This document shows positions 14,814 through 23,500 of a DNA stretch of 39,678 nucleotides, one piece after another. Every line of letters starts with the position of its first letter. Positions within the stretch are counted from its first letter, which is position 1. Location of the stretch: positions 1 to 39,678 of IMG/VR virus record IMGVR_UViG_3300009285_011135; one strand, written 5' to 3'. The notes below the pieces were generated by a model that was not told the origin of the DNA, ran no database searches, and saw only the letters and a list, made by a program, of their open reading frames with translations. Both the position numbers and the translations under genes were made by a program. Origin of the DNA: a virus.

Positions 14814-15631
14814 GACGGAAGCTCCGGGCAAAACAGCAGACGATCCCATCGCGCCGGGTCGTATTCGAGCAATTCAACGTACACGGATCCGCCAGGTCTA
14901 CCTGCGCCGCTGCGGCAGGCAGGCATCCCGAGATATTTGGAAAAGAGAGCCAGCGCTTCTGTTTCCGACCGCGCGGCTCCGATGTGGGAGAACCTATCCC
15001 AATTCGGTTGCTGTTCGACCCCGCGGAACTGTTGCAGGGGCGCGAGGGGCCAGCGGACGCGCCACGAGCCGGCCACGTTGAGGCGTTGCCACGGCCAGCG
15101 GAAGAACTCCTGGATGGCCCGCTTCACGCCGGGCATGGCGGAGTCGTGTCCCGCGAAAATATGGCCCGGGTCGACCTTCGAGGCCCAAGCGGCGAGGTCG
15201 GCTGCCACGGCATCATACGTGTGATCGCCGTCGATGAAGACGCCATCGAGACTCGCGTCATCGAAGAGCTTGGCAGCCACCACGGAATTCATCCGCATCG
15301 GCAGAATCTTCTTTTCGAATCCGGCCTCCCGGACGTTGCGCATGAACACCTCGAACGGATCGATCCCCTGGGACCGCAACAAATTGAACTGGGTATCGAC
15401 CTGGGTATCGTTTCCTGAGCCGGCCCAGTTATCCACCGCATAGATTCTCGTCTTCTTGCCGAGGAGCTTGAGCCGTTCCGCGAGATAGATGATCGAGCGG
15501 CCGTAGAGTACTCCCACCTCGACGATGCTGCCATTGTTGCCGGCCTCCTCGGCCATCTGGTCGTAGATGCTCTCCCAGTTGAACCAGCCTGGGATTTTGA
15601 GGTAGAGACTGGGCTGTTCATCGAATTTCAT
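14810..15631 (-). CDS. Class I SAM-dependent methyltransferase
   Basis: A 273-residue protein from the ATG at 15629-15631, with GGAGG about eight bases upstream; the reading frame stays open further up but without conservation. SAM motif I is SIVEVGVLYGRSIIYLAERL, then TRIYAVDNWAGSG (acidic end of the second strand) and GVFIDGDHTYDAVAADLAAW, the Methyltransf_24-type motif, and HIFAGHDSAMPGVKRAI. Such enzymes O-methylate sugars or small molecules. The segment PACRSGAGRPGG near residue 245 is encoded by a CCTGCC...GGCAGG repeat inserted in frame. Overlaps both flanking genes by a few bases. Confidence 0.8.
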   Translation of the reverse strand: MKFDEQPSLYLKIPGWFNWESIYDQMAEEAGNNGSIVEVGVLYGRSIIYLAERLKLLGKKTRIYAVDNWAGSGNDTQVDTQFNLLRSQGIDPFEVFMRNVREAGFEKKILPMRMNSVVAAKLFDDASLDGVFIDGDHTYDAVAADLAAWASKVDPGHIFAGHDSAMPGVKRAIQEFFRWPWQRLNVAGSWRVRWPLAPLQQFRGVEQQPNWDRFSHIGAARSETEALALFSKYLGMPACRSGAGRPGGSVYVELLEYDPARWDRLLFCPELPS

Positions 15632-18158
15632 CGAGGCGCCTCCGGAGGAAAATCTGGAACGCGTACGGGTCGAGGTCGATGATCTGCCACCCCTGGTTCT
15701 GGTAGATGAACTGGTCCACTGCGAGTTTAGCGCCCGGGCACTCCGGCCGGCCGTAGTCGTCGATGGCAATGATGCCGCCGGGGGACATGCGGGGAGCGAA
15801 GTAGGCGAGTTCGTGGCGGATCGTCTCCTCGGTATCGGTATCGAGGACGGCGAACGAGTAAGCACGCTCCTCGGTGGTCCCGGGCTTGATGGTCTCGAAT
15901 ACATCGCCCTGGACGGGCACGATGGGGAGGCGGCTGGCGTAGGACTGCAGGTCTGCGAGGGCGTTGTAAGGTGGCCGATATTTGCCGGCCTTGGTGGCGG
16001 CGCCCGGCGTCGGATCATCCTTGGCGAATCCACTGAACGTGTCGAAGGCCCAGACCTTTTTGGGCTGACCGTTGACCAGCGTGGCCATGCGGAGCGCGGT
16101 CCCGCCCAGATAGCAGCCCACCTCGGCCACGTCCCCGGGGATTTTCATGGTTTCGCGGAAGCGGCGTACCAGGAACGGCATCCAGGCATTGGCTGGCACG
16201 TGCTCGATATCGATCGGGAATTCAGGATCAGACGGATTAGCCGGATCGGTCGGATTTGTCGGCGAAATCCACCGCCGCCGCCGCATGTCCTCAATGATGC
16301 TCGCCGCGGTACAGCGCCCATAAACGAGCGGGATGTAACTCTCACGCTCGTAGACGTATGGTGGCATCATATTTCGCTTCATCCGCTCCGAGAACGAGAC
16401 CAGACGCCTCGGGTGGATCGAATCGCCATAGGCGCGCTGCCACATGACGGCAGGGACTCCGAGCCAGCACGAGAAGATGCTGATCCCGGCGGGGTAGCCG
16501 ATGATCGCCTTGGCCGCCTGGCAGACCGCGAATGCCTCGTGAACGGTCGTCGTGCCGACCAGGTTTATCACACGGCTCTCGAATGATGATAGGCGATCTA
16601 TGAGCCGGCCGGCGTACGTCATGTCCTGATCCCAGTTGGCGCCGACCAGAATCACGTTCAGACCGTACTCGTGGACCAGGCTGCGGGCAAGGAGGACCCA
16701 ATCGTCGATGCGCCAGTAGCTCCCGCGGTTTTGGCCCTCGCCCTCCATGCCCATGTTCCCGGCGTCGGGGCCGGGATAGAACACCACGTAGGGCGTTTGG
16801 TTCCGCATACTCTCCCGCAGTTTTTCGCCCGACGGGCCGAGCTTCCAGCGCTGTGCGATATCCCAGTCGGTCGGGATATCCGGCAGCCATTCATCGAGGG
16901 TTTGGCCGCGCTCCAGAGCTCCGTTGGCACAGAGCCAGTAGTCATAGCCGAGGACGTTCCGACCGGAGTCCACGTAATTGTACGAGCCATCCTCGTTCAC
17001 TTGAGGCTCGTCCGGCCGCGTGATTTGCATCCGTCCGAAGCGGACTTCATCCACGAAATCGAAGGCCTCGAGAAATTCCTGAGACCGATTCATCGCTCCG
17101 CAATCCTGGACTACGACCACGATTTTGGCATTGGGATACTGTGCGCGGATCGCGGGCACTTTCACCATCGACCAGAGCGAATCGCCGATGCCTGGCGGAA
17201 CCGCGATGGTGACTGTGGCCGGCGGGATGGCCCTGGATCGGTCTGATCCGTCTGATCGGTCCGATCGGGCTGATTGGGCTGGCAACGTTACTGGCCTCAG
17301 CGACTGCGCCTTCAGCGCGGTATAGCGCCCCAAGCCCATGCGCGGATCGGTCAGGATCGAATCCGGGTAGTGCCCGCCGTAAACGCACTGGGTCGGGATG
17401 CGGAGCGCGATCCCGAGCATCTGGGCGTAACAGGGCGGAGTGAGGATAGCATCCGCAGCCGCATATAGCCCGAGCAACTCCTCGATGCCCATCTCGCCCC
17501 GCTCCGGCACACTGATGCGCTGGTCCGCGAGCCGTTCGACCTCATCAAAGCCCGGGGCCAGCGTCTCGATCTCCGGTTCCTCCCGGCTGAACATGATGAG
17601 CGTGTAGCCCTCGTCCGCCAGCGCTTTGGCTGCCACCGCGTATTTGGACGGCTCCGGGAGCCGATCAGGTATCTCTGCCCCCATCAGAATCGTGGGGAGT
17701 TGGATTACCGCATACGTGCGCTCGGTGTTTCTTTTGAACCAGGTATGCCCCGCGGCCCTCAGGTACGGCGGCAGCAGGAGTCCGAAATCCGTCACCGGAA
17801 ACGGTGCGCCAAAGAGTTTTTCCCAGTGCCTGACCAGCCGCCCGTAAAACGATTCATTGGGATCGCCCAAGGCCCTGGGCTTCAGATCGATGATCGTCGT
17901 TTCCCCGTTAATGGGCCGCGGCGAGAAATAGAGTTGCGGGCACTGCTCGACGTTCCGCTCCGCGAGCGGCAGACCATGGCCCGCCGGAATGAGGTACCGC
18001 AGCGCAGGCCATCGCCAGAGATGGACCTGCGGATAGCACGTCTCCAGGTAGACCTGCCCCGGCCACTGTTCGGCCGCGCGGCCCGCGAACGGGCTGACCA
18101 GAATGTTATCGCCCAAGCCCTGGAGACAGCGGATGATGAGTGATTTGCGGATAGCCAT
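15618..18158 (-). CDS. Fusion: two GT9 (heptosyltransferase-like) domains plus TylF-like methyltransferase
   Basis: An 846-residue protein from the ATG at 18156-18158; the frame upstream is repeat-derived. Domain 1 (about 1-290): SLIIRCLQGLGDNILVSPFA, then YTLIMFSREEPE and GLYAAADAILTPPCYAQMLG, a GT-B heptosyltransferase-like fold. Domain 2 (about 310-630): VTIAVPPGIGDSLWSMVKVP, YVVFYPGPDAGN, NLVGTTTVHEAFAVCQAAKA and IIGYPAGISIFSCWLGVPAV, the same fold again. Domain 3 (about 650-846): GDVAEVGCYLGGTALRMATL, VWAFDTFSGFAKD and AVLDTDTEETIRHELAYF with IIAIDDYG, a TylF/macrocin O-methyltransferase-like enzyme. The linkers ARSDRSDGSDRSR (293-308) and PTNPTDPANPSDP (633-645) come from one octamer repeat family. 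It may build and methylate a glycan. Confidence 0.85.
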   Translation of the reverse strand: MAIRKSLIIRCLQGLGDNILVSPFAGRAAEQWPGQVYLETCYPQVHLWRWPALRYLIPAGHGLPLAERNVEQCPQLYFSPRPINGETTIIDLKPRALGDPNESFYGRLVRHWEKLFGAPFPVTDFGLLLPPYLRAAGHTWFKRNTERTYAVIQLPTILMGAEIPDRLPEPSKYAVAAKALADEGYTLIMFSREEPEIETLAPGFDEVERLADQRISVPERGEMGIEELLGLYAAADAILTPPCYAQMLGIALRIPTQCVYGGHYPDSILTDPRMGLGRYTALKAQSLRPVTLPAQSARSDRSDGSDRSRAIPPATVTIAVPPGIGDSLWSMVKVPAIRAQYPNAKIVVVVQDCGAMNRSQEFLEAFDFVDEVRFGRMQITRPDEPQVNEDGSYNYVDSGRNVLGYDYWLCANGALERGQTLDEWLPDIPTDWDIAQRWKLGPSGEKLRESMRNQTPYVVFYPGPDAGNMGMEGEGQNRGSYWRIDDWVLLARSLVHEYGLNVILVGANWDQDMTYAGRLIDRLSSFESRVINLVGTTTVHEAFAVCQAAKAIIGYPAGISIFSCWLGVPAVMWQRAYGDSIHPRRLVSFSERMKRNMMPPYVYERESYIPLVYGRCTAASIIEDMRRRRWISPTNPTDPANPSDPEFPIDIEHVPANAWMPFLVRRFRETMKIPGDVAEVGCYLGGTALRMATLVNGQPKKVWAFDTFSGFAKDDPTPGAATKAGKYRPPYNALADLQSYASRLPIVPVQGDVFETIKPGTTEERAYSFAVLDTDTEETIRHELAYFAPRMSPGGIIAIDDYGRPECPGAKLAVDQFIYQNQGWQIIDLDPYAFQIFLRRRLDEIR
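16226..16262. repeat. Octamer repeat encoding the second linker of the GT9-GT9-methyltransferase fusion
   Basis: GATCAGACGGATTAGCCGGA-type units translated on the minus strand as PTNPTDPANPSDP. Confidence 0.7.
17236..17282. repeat. Octamer repeat encoding the first linker of the fusion
   Basis: Six or so units of GATCGGTCT/GATCCGTCT/GATCGGTCC type, translated as ARSDRSDGSDRSR. The unit is the same family as in the second linker but read in a different register. Confidence 0.75.
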
Positions 18159-18212
18159 GGTGAAGAGTGAACAGTGAAGAGTGAATCCGCCTGCGGCGGA
18201 AACAGTGAACAG
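18159..18212. repeat. GTGAACAGT array with CCGCC hairpin forming a gene leader
   Basis: On the coding (minus) strand: CTGTTCACTG, then the perfect TCCGCC-GCA-GGCGGA hairpin, then TTCACTCTTCACTGTTCACT units, directly abutting the ATG of the fusion gene. No purine-rich ribosome-binding site is visible. A near-identical leader precedes the ATG at 29588. Confidence 0.8.
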
Positions 18213-18213
18213 A

Positions 18214-19302
18214 TCAGACGGTATTGATGGTTGCCACGTTTGCGATCGGGACTGCGTTGATGGCTGCGATGTCCGCTGCGGGGACCCCGCAGACACTTGC
18301 GAAATTCCCCGAATAGAAGTTCCACAGCGTGTTGTTGCCTGAATCCGTGGATTCCGTCGCCGTGAATGGTGCGCTCGCCCCCGCCGCAGTGGAGTCCATC
18401 ACGTCCACGTCCGTGATGGCAATCGCACCATCAGAGCTGAGCGTCCAGGCAACCCCGTCCGTTGTGCTCCGGAGGAGGTGCTGGCCCGAGGTCGCCGAAG
18501 TCGTAATAGGTCCGACGCTTCTCGTTATTACTCCCTCGCCGAATTTAATCGTCTTGGCCGCGCCCGAAATGGTGAGAGATGCGAACGTTGGCGCATCCGC
18601 GATGGTCAGGAGGTTCCCTGTCCCTGCGCCCTGGATGGTCACTGCGCCGAATTCCTCGCCGTTCGAATCGAACGTCACGGACTGCGAGCTCGCTGACAGG
18701 TAGATGCTGAGGCTCGCGGTCTGGTGATTGAGTGTCCCGGAATCGATATCCGGGGCGGCATTCACGATCTGCCAGGTCCCTGAACCCATGTTCACGGTTC
18801 CGCCATCCAGAAGGAACTGATTGCAGTTCATGACCGAGTGCGTGCCCGCGGAGAACGTGCCCGAGGTGATCCACAGCTTGAACGCGGTCAGGTTGTCGCC
18901 AAGCGTGACGACCGAGGTGACATCGTTCACGCGGAACCGCACGAACCCATTGCCTGACGTTCCCCCGAGGTCGAGGGTCCCGGTCCCGATGATTGCGAGG
19001 GTGCCGCTGCCATCGAAATCAGCAATGGCCGAGCCAAAGGTGATATTCCCATAGACCGTCAAAGTGGAATTCAGGGTGATGAACGTGCTCGCTATGATGC
19101 CAGCATTCCATGACATGGAATCGCACTCTGCCGGTACACCGATCAAGACCTGTTGATTGGTGAGCGAGAATGAATTCGTGCTGAAATAGACGTCATCCGC
19201 CAGTGTGGGCACGGAAGCTCCGGACGGCCCGCCATCGGATTCGCTCCATTTGGTGGTCGAGTTCCAGTTCCCACCGTTTCCGACCCAGTAACGCGCGGCC
19301 AT
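18214..19302 (-). CDS. Beta-helix tail fibre-like protein
   Basis: A 362-residue protein. The start, MAARYWVGNGGNWNSTTKW, with LADDVYFSTN, resembles the leading segment of phage and adhesin beta-solenoid proteins. The body is a run of short strands with Gly-Thr-Leu repeats (FDGSGTLAIIGTGTLDLGGT, FLLDGGTVNMGSGTWQIVN), as in right-handed beta-helices. The C-terminus ADIAAINAVPIANVATINTV is a well-known type of phage-fibre ending. Overall a receptor-binding or glycan-binding tail appendage is likely. It lies directly upstream of the glycan cassette and directly downstream of another fibre gene (one base gap). Confidence 0.7.
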   Translation of the reverse strand: MAARYWVGNGGNWNSTTKWSESDGGPSGASVPTLADDVYFSTNSFSLTNQQVLIGVPAECDSMSWNAGIIASTFITLNSTLTVYGNITFGSAIADFDGSGTLAIIGTGTLDLGGTSGNGFVRFRVNDVTSVVTLGDNLTAFKLWITSGTFSAGTHSVMNCNQFLLDGGTVNMGSGTWQIVNAAPDIDSGTLNHQTASLSIYLSASSQSVTFDSNGEEFGAVTIQGAGTGNLLTIADAPTFASLTISGAAKTIKFGEGVITRSVGPITTSATSGQHLLRSTTDGVAWTLSSDGAIAITDVDVMDSTAAGASAPFTATESTDSGNNTLWNFYSGNFASVCGVPAADIAAINAVPIANVATINTV

Positions 19303-19303
19303 G

Positions 19304-20923
19304 CTACGCTACCTCCACGAGGACGAGCGAAGGCTGAAAACGGATGATGGTCGCATACTCCGCGATGCCGATCACCTGCACCTGGTCGCCTGAACCTGCC
19401 GGCGGGGTGGCCGTGATTCCGCCAGCCGCAGTCGCGGCATAGAGAATCGCTCCCGGAAACCATGCCCACGTGTCATCGCGGACCTGAGAACCCGGCGAGA
19501 TGACGCGCTGGGTGCCGACTGCAGCGCCGGTCGCCATGTAAAGCGCGGGCATCGAGGCCGCGGCGTCCGCATCCGCCGCCTCGAGTTCGCTGTCCGAGGC
19601 CACGAACAGGAGGCTGCCAAAACCGATGCTGGCGCCGGCGTCGATGACCTTGTACGTCGACGGCCCGTTCCAGGTGTGATCCTCTGCCGGGTAGGCGTGA
19701 GTGGTCTGGATTTCATCCAATGCCTCGGCGGAATAGGCGGCAAACCGGTCGATCTGCACGGAATTCTGCGCCGGCGAGGTGCTCCCGTCGCTCACGTCCA
19801 TGACGAATCCCACGTAACCCTCATCGGTGATGAGCCGGGTCGATTCGGTCAAAGGCCATGGCCACGTGTCGCCCTCGGTAATCCAGTGCTTTACGTCGCC
19901 ATTTTCCTGGGTCTGGATGCGCCAGGTATAGTGCCGCAGCGTGTCGTCCATCACCGCGGTACACCCTGCGGACATGAGGTATTCGACGCCGGCAATGCAG
20001 GCGTAGAGATTCGGCGTTGCCGACCCGCCCGGCCACTCGAGTTTGTAATACTCGGTCGGCGCCGAGGTATCGTTCGCCCTGGCCAGGACGGCGAACAGCG
20101 TGTCTGGCGAAGCCTCCCGGAGCGCGCTCCAGTGGAGAATGATGTCATCCCCCATAAGCTTGCGGCGGTTGATGACCGTGCCGATGGCCGTGCCGCCGAT
20201 GCCGGTGACCTCGGCCGTGGCAGCGTTATCCTCGAGGGCGATTCCGTTCCCGCTCTCCGCTGACACGATCCATTGTTCCGACGGGTCGTCCGCATCCTCG
20301 CCGGTGAAGTCGTCGAAAAGAAAATGGGTTCGGTTGACCGCTGCAGCGCTCGTCGACGTTCCGCCGGTCTGGTATTCATTTTCCAGGGTGTCCTCGTCCC
20401 ACTGGGTCGCGCCGTCCGTCTCGCAGCTCCCGAGATAGCGCCACCGTTTCTGTTCGGTGGTGCCAATGCCGAGGTATTTGACGCCGTTGTAGGCCGTCGG
20501 GGCCGTGGCGCTGGCCCGGACAGCGCTGGGGATGGCGGAGTTTGCATTCGAGCGATAGACGTAGTAAGTCGTGCTCGATCCCGGGGGCGCTCCGGAGTCC
20601 GCACCGGCCGCGTTGATCAGATTCGCGGAGACGAGAAGCGTCTCACCCGCGGCATTTAGGGCTTCGAGGAGAGCATCGGAACCGTAGCCGATGACGAGCT
20701 TGTCACCCCCGAACCGGTCGAGCCGCAGGGTATTGGCGTCCACCCAGACGAGTTTGACCGGGGGCCGGGATTGCCAGGCGAGCAGATCGAGCTTGTCGAA
20801 TGACGTGTTGACCTCATCGCCCCAGCCGCGTTCTCCGGTATCGGCATCCGGAGCGACGTAGGGGTCGCCGCCGGTCGGGGGCGCCGGCTTGATGAAAAAC
20901 CCGGTCCGAGTGGTGTAGCTCAT
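19304..20923 (-). CDS. Phage tail/fibre protein with lectin-like middle
   Basis: A 539-residue protein. N-terminal part: FIKPAPPTGGDPYVAPD, GWGDEVNTSFDKLDLLAW, and YNGVKYLGIGTTEQKRWRYL, a pattern seen in tail-fibre attachment regions. A beta-rich middle (FDDFTGEDADDPSEQW, VINRRKLMGDDIILHWSALR, YYKLEWPGG, HYTWRIQTQENGDVKHW, EGYVGFVMDV) resembles a concanavalin/laminin-G-like carbohydrate-binding sandwich. The end holds an IGIAEYATIIRF strand. Overlaps its upstream neighbour by four bases. Probably the distal tail fibre or a carrier for it. Confidence 0.6.
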   Translation of the reverse strand: MSYTTRTGFFIKPAPPTGGDPYVAPDADTGERGWGDEVNTSFDKLDLLAWQSRPPVKLVWVDANTLRLDRFGGDKLVIGYGSDALLEALNAAGETLLVSANLINAAGADSGAPPGSSTTYYVYRSNANSAIPSAVRASATAPTAYNGVKYLGIGTTEQKRWRYLGSCETDGATQWDEDTLENEYQTGGTSTSAAAVNRTHFLFDDFTGEDADDPSEQWIVSAESGNGIALEDNAATAEVTGIGGTAIGTVINRRKLMGDDIILHWSALREASPDTLFAVLARANDTSAPTEYYKLEWPGGSATPNLYACIAGVEYLMSAGCTAVMDDTLRHYTWRIQTQENGDVKHWITEGDTWPWPLTESTRLITDEGYVGFVMDVSDGSTSPAQNSVQIDRFAAYSAEALDEIQTTHAYPAEDHTWNGPSTYKVIDAGASIGFGSLLFVASDSELEAADADAAASMPALYMATGAAVGTQRVISPGSQVRDDTWAWFPGAILYAATAAGGITATPPAGSGDQVQVIGIAEYATIIRFQPSLVLVEVA

Positions 20924-22473
20924 GATTGCAATCCCTCCTGGCTGATGGCCCCGAGGTGTGCGGCCGCGGGTGTAGGCGCTGCAGGGCCCAACAACGTGGC
21001 CGTTATCGTGGTGATGGTCGCGTTCTCGCTATCGACGTCAGGAGTGGCGCTGCGCCGGGCACGGAGGATGAGTTTCACGGTCGTGCCCTCGAGCCACGGC
21101 CCCGGCAGGTCGCCGGTGCCGTCCAGGCGGTGCACGAAATGGGCGACGTCATCATACCAGGTCATTGCCTCCTCGTAATCTGCGGGATCGTTATCCGGGT
21201 CAGGCACTGAGCCATCATCGGTATACCAGAGGGCCCAGGAGTCCGCACGATTGGCGCTGAGGTCGAGGAGTCGGTGATACTCGACTTCCACGTCCACTGA
21301 CCCGGCAGGTCCGGCGGAGATATCGATGATGACGGGATCGCTCGGCGGCGTTGGCACCTGGTCTCCGAGAGCGTCCACCTCGAGCAGCCATTCGCCGACG
21401 TGGCGGTCCCATAGGCCGTACTCGTTCCGCTGGCGGACGACCAGGTGATAGGTATGGCTCGGCGCCCAGACGTAACTGGGCGTGTACGGGAGCGCATCAA
21501 ACGTCTCGTCCGCACTGGCAGTCAGGTCGGGCGCGGCATCGACGCCGATCCAGAGACCGTAGTCGTCCAGGGTAGTATCCTCGATGCGGAACCTGTCGCG
21601 AATCGGCTGCTTGCGCCAATCGAAGTCGCCACCCCATGGCATTGAACCCCATCCGCCGTCACCCCAGCCCTCGCCGTCGTCCCCCACGTGTTTGAGTTCG
21701 ACGGCGAGGAGTTCCGAGGCCGAGGCGGCCGCTGCGGGCTGGATGATGGACTTTACATGGAGCGCCAGTTCCTCGCCTGCTGCCAGGTTGACGGGGGCGG
21801 CCAGGGGCGAGGCCGGGGCGGCGCTCGAATACGACAGCCCCGCGTCATCATCCTCGTCCGAGTGCGTGGTGAAAACGCCGTTGGGCTGGGCGGATGGCTC
21901 TTCCCAGGCGAGTTGCACCTCGGCGCTCTCGGCCGTCGAGTAGGCATACAGCGCAGCAGCCGATTGAGCGGCCCGCACTTTAACGGCGAGAGCACGATAC
22001 TTTGCAGCGCCAGCCACACGAGCTGCATTCGCCCAATTGTTGAAGAGAACATTGTAGTGATCCTCGACCAGGAACGTTTGATCGCCCTCGAGGTCTGAGG
22101 CGGACGTCCGGTTGACCTCGACCCAGTAATCGGTGTTGGCGCCGTAAATGACCTTGGTCTCGCCGTTGGCGACGGCGACCGCGCTGCCCCAGGCCGTCTC
22201 GCCGTAGCACTTGAGCTTCAGGGCGCCGGTCGTAGCGGCCCTGAGGGTGGCGAGTCCGCTCGGTGTTTTGCCGGCCACGTCCACGATCTGGAGGTTGGGG
22301 AGTGCGTTCGAATCGAGGTTGGTGTGCATCTCCGAAACGATCTGCCACCCGCGGGACGAATATCGGTCCGCGGCCATGTAGTCCCCGAGGCTGGCGTCGG
22401 GATCGGACTGGGCCGCCTCGTAGGAGGCCGCGCCAGTGAGGCGGAGTTGGAGGGTTGATGAGTTTGTTGGCAT
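20920..22473 (-). CDS. Phage tail structural protein, unknown
   Basis: A 517-residue protein with no named family that I recognise. N-terminal LQLRLTGAASYEAAQSD and QIVSEMHTNLDSNALPNLQI, a middle with AAKYRALAVKVRAAQSAAAL, then an acidic Gly-rich loop (GDDGEGWGDGGWGSMPWGG) and repeated fibronectin-like strands (SYVWAPSHTYHLVVRQRNEY, GSVDVEVEYHRLLDLSANRA, SWALWYTDDG). The start codon is preceded by a GCAAGGACGCAAGG repeat that supplies the nearest AAGGA (about nine bases before the ATG). Sits between the Ig-like gene and the fibre genes, consistent with a long tail or fibre-connecting protein. Confidence 0.55.
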   Translation of the reverse strand: MPTNSSTLQLRLTGAASYEAAQSDPDASLGDYMAADRYSSRGWQIVSEMHTNLDSNALPNLQIVDVAGKTPSGLATLRAATTGALKLKCYGETAWGSAVAVANGETKVIYGANTDYWVEVNRTSASDLEGDQTFLVEDHYNVLFNNWANAARVAGAAKYRALAVKVRAAQSAAALYAYSTAESAEVQLAWEEPSAQPNGVFTTHSDEDDDAGLSYSSAAPASPLAAPVNLAAGEELALHVKSIIQPAAAASASELLAVELKHVGDDGEGWGDGGWGSMPWGGDFDWRKQPIRDRFRIEDTTLDDYGLWIGVDAAPDLTASADETFDALPYTPSYVWAPSHTYHLVVRQRNEYGLWDRHVGEWLLEVDALGDQVPTPPSDPVIIDISAGPAGSVDVEVEYHRLLDLSANRADSWALWYTDDGSVPDPDNDPADYEEAMTWYDDVAHFVHRLDGTGDLPGPWLEGTTVKLILRARRSATPDVDSENATITTITATLLGPAAPTPAAAHLGAISQEGLQS

Positions 22474-22521
22474 GGGAAGAATTCCTTGCGTCCTTGCGCC
22501 TTTGCGTCCTTGCGTTCCGTT
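22474..22521. repeat. Rearranged TTGCGTCCTTGCG repeat in a gene gap
   Basis: The 48-base gap between the Ig-like and tail genes is mostly TTGCGTCCTTGCGCCTTTGC repeats. On the coding strand this is a purine-rich GCAAGGACGC array. Relatives lie at 8711-8766, 13706-13736, 26813-26887 and 29230-29244. Confidence 0.7.
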
Positions 22522-23031
22522 TTACGCGGCGGCGATAGTTACCTCATTCGTGTCATCGGAGTAACTAAAAGCGAGGTCGGGGGGATCGGGATTGCGAACC
22601 ATGAAAATCGAGAACTCTACTGCCGTGCCATTGTTGCCGTTTTTGCCGACCGGCCGGCACCGGAACTGGTGCGTCGTCACGTCGGCCAGCCAATCAGTCC
22701 GGTAGGAATAGGTGCCGGACTTATCGACCGGTGTCTCCCGCCGTGTGACCCATTCACCTCCGGAGTACTCCTGCCACTGGAGGTAATCGTGGTCCTCGGC
22801 GGAATTGTCGATGTTCGCCTGAAGGACCGCGTAGCCCGGATGGAAATCGCCATCGTCCCCATAGCCCACGTCTGAGACCCAGACCTGATGTCCACCGCTG
22901 ATGACCAGGCTGGCATCAGGCCCTTCGAAGTAGCGGCGGCCATCCACGCGCCAATAGTAGTAGGCCGCGCCGGCAACATCGAAGCGCCAGGTATAATCGC
23001 CGAGGCGGGTTTGGGTGATCGTTATGGGCAT
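22522..23031 (-). CDS. Ig-like tail accessory protein, unknown
   Basis: A 169-residue protein from the ATG at 23029-23031. The larger open frame extends 45 residues upstream but that part is the shadow of the DUF1353 gene. Beta-strands VTITQTRLGDYTWRF-like, then YYWRVDGRRYFEG, QVWVSDVGYGDDGDFHPGYA and VTTHQFRCRPVGKNGN, end in DTNEVTIAAA. This is a domain like fibronectin type III or Ig-fold modules on tail proteins, for protein or sugar contacts. It overlaps the DUF1353 gene by ten bases. Function by position only. Confidence 0.55.
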   Translation of the reverse strand: MPITITQTRLGDYTWRFDVAGAAYYYWRVDGRRYFEGPDASLVISGGHQVWVSDVGYGDDGDFHPGYAVLQANIDNSAEDHDYLQWQEYSGGEWVTRRETPVDKSGTYSYRTDWLADVTTHQFRCRPVGKNGNNGTAVEFSIFMVRNPDPPDLAFSYSDDTNEVTIAAA

Positions 23032-23471
23032 TGGGGACTCACTTTCATTCTCGGCGCTCTGAGCACGGGGCGGTTCTGTTCCGGTCTGGCGGCATACCCG
23101 GCGAACCGGCGGACGCCGCGATAGACCCACCAGGCGCGCATCCGGCACATGCCGTCTTCGATGCACAGTGCCTGCAGGATGCGGTCAGCGGATTCTCGAT
23201 GCTCACGCCAGTTGAGATGGCCTTCTCGCATCAACTGATATAGGGCATCGTGGACGAGGCTTCCACGCATGAATGTATGGGTGTCGATCGTCGGACCGGA
23301 CGGACCATCCCAGGCGTAGCCATGGCGAATGACCAGGAGACCCCCACGAGTCAATGTAATCCAATCGGCCTGGATATCCTCTGCGGGCATGATAGGGACG
23401 TGGAGACTGCAGGTCTCGCAGAGCTGGTACTTATATCCGGCGCGATAGGAAATCTGATTCACGATTCTCAT
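23022..23471 (-). CDS. DUF1353 family phage protein
   Basis: A 149-residue protein. Family signature: YRAGYKYQLCETCSLHVPI, GGLLVIRHGYAWDGPSGPTI, DTHTFMRGSLVHDALYQLMR, ADRILQALCI and RAWWVYRGVRRFAGYA. DUF1353 proteins are common in phage tail/lysis regions; their function is unproven, although the pattern of conserved His and Asp residues has suggested a peptidase-like role. The tail VLRAPRMKVSPQCP is not conserved. Overlaps the next gene. Confidence 0.85.
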   Translation of the reverse strand: MRIVNQISYRAGYKYQLCETCSLHVPIMPAEDIQADWITLTRGGLLVIRHGYAWDGPSGPTIDTHTFMRGSLVHDALYQLMREGHLNWREHRESADRILQALCIEDGMCRMRAWWVYRGVRRFAGYAARPEQNRPVLRAPRMKVSPQCP

Positions 23472-23500
23472 AACCTTTCAGGTTAACGGTTTTTCCCGGC

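Noticed and set aside
14984-15418. Plus-strand frame opposite the methyltransferase
   Set aside because: Antisense shadow of a gene with SAM motifs; no motifs of its own.
18159-18212. Repeat arrays considered as CRISPR
   Set aside because: Units of 8-9 bp without spacers of constant length; they are tandem or degenerate repeats, not repeat-spacer arrays.
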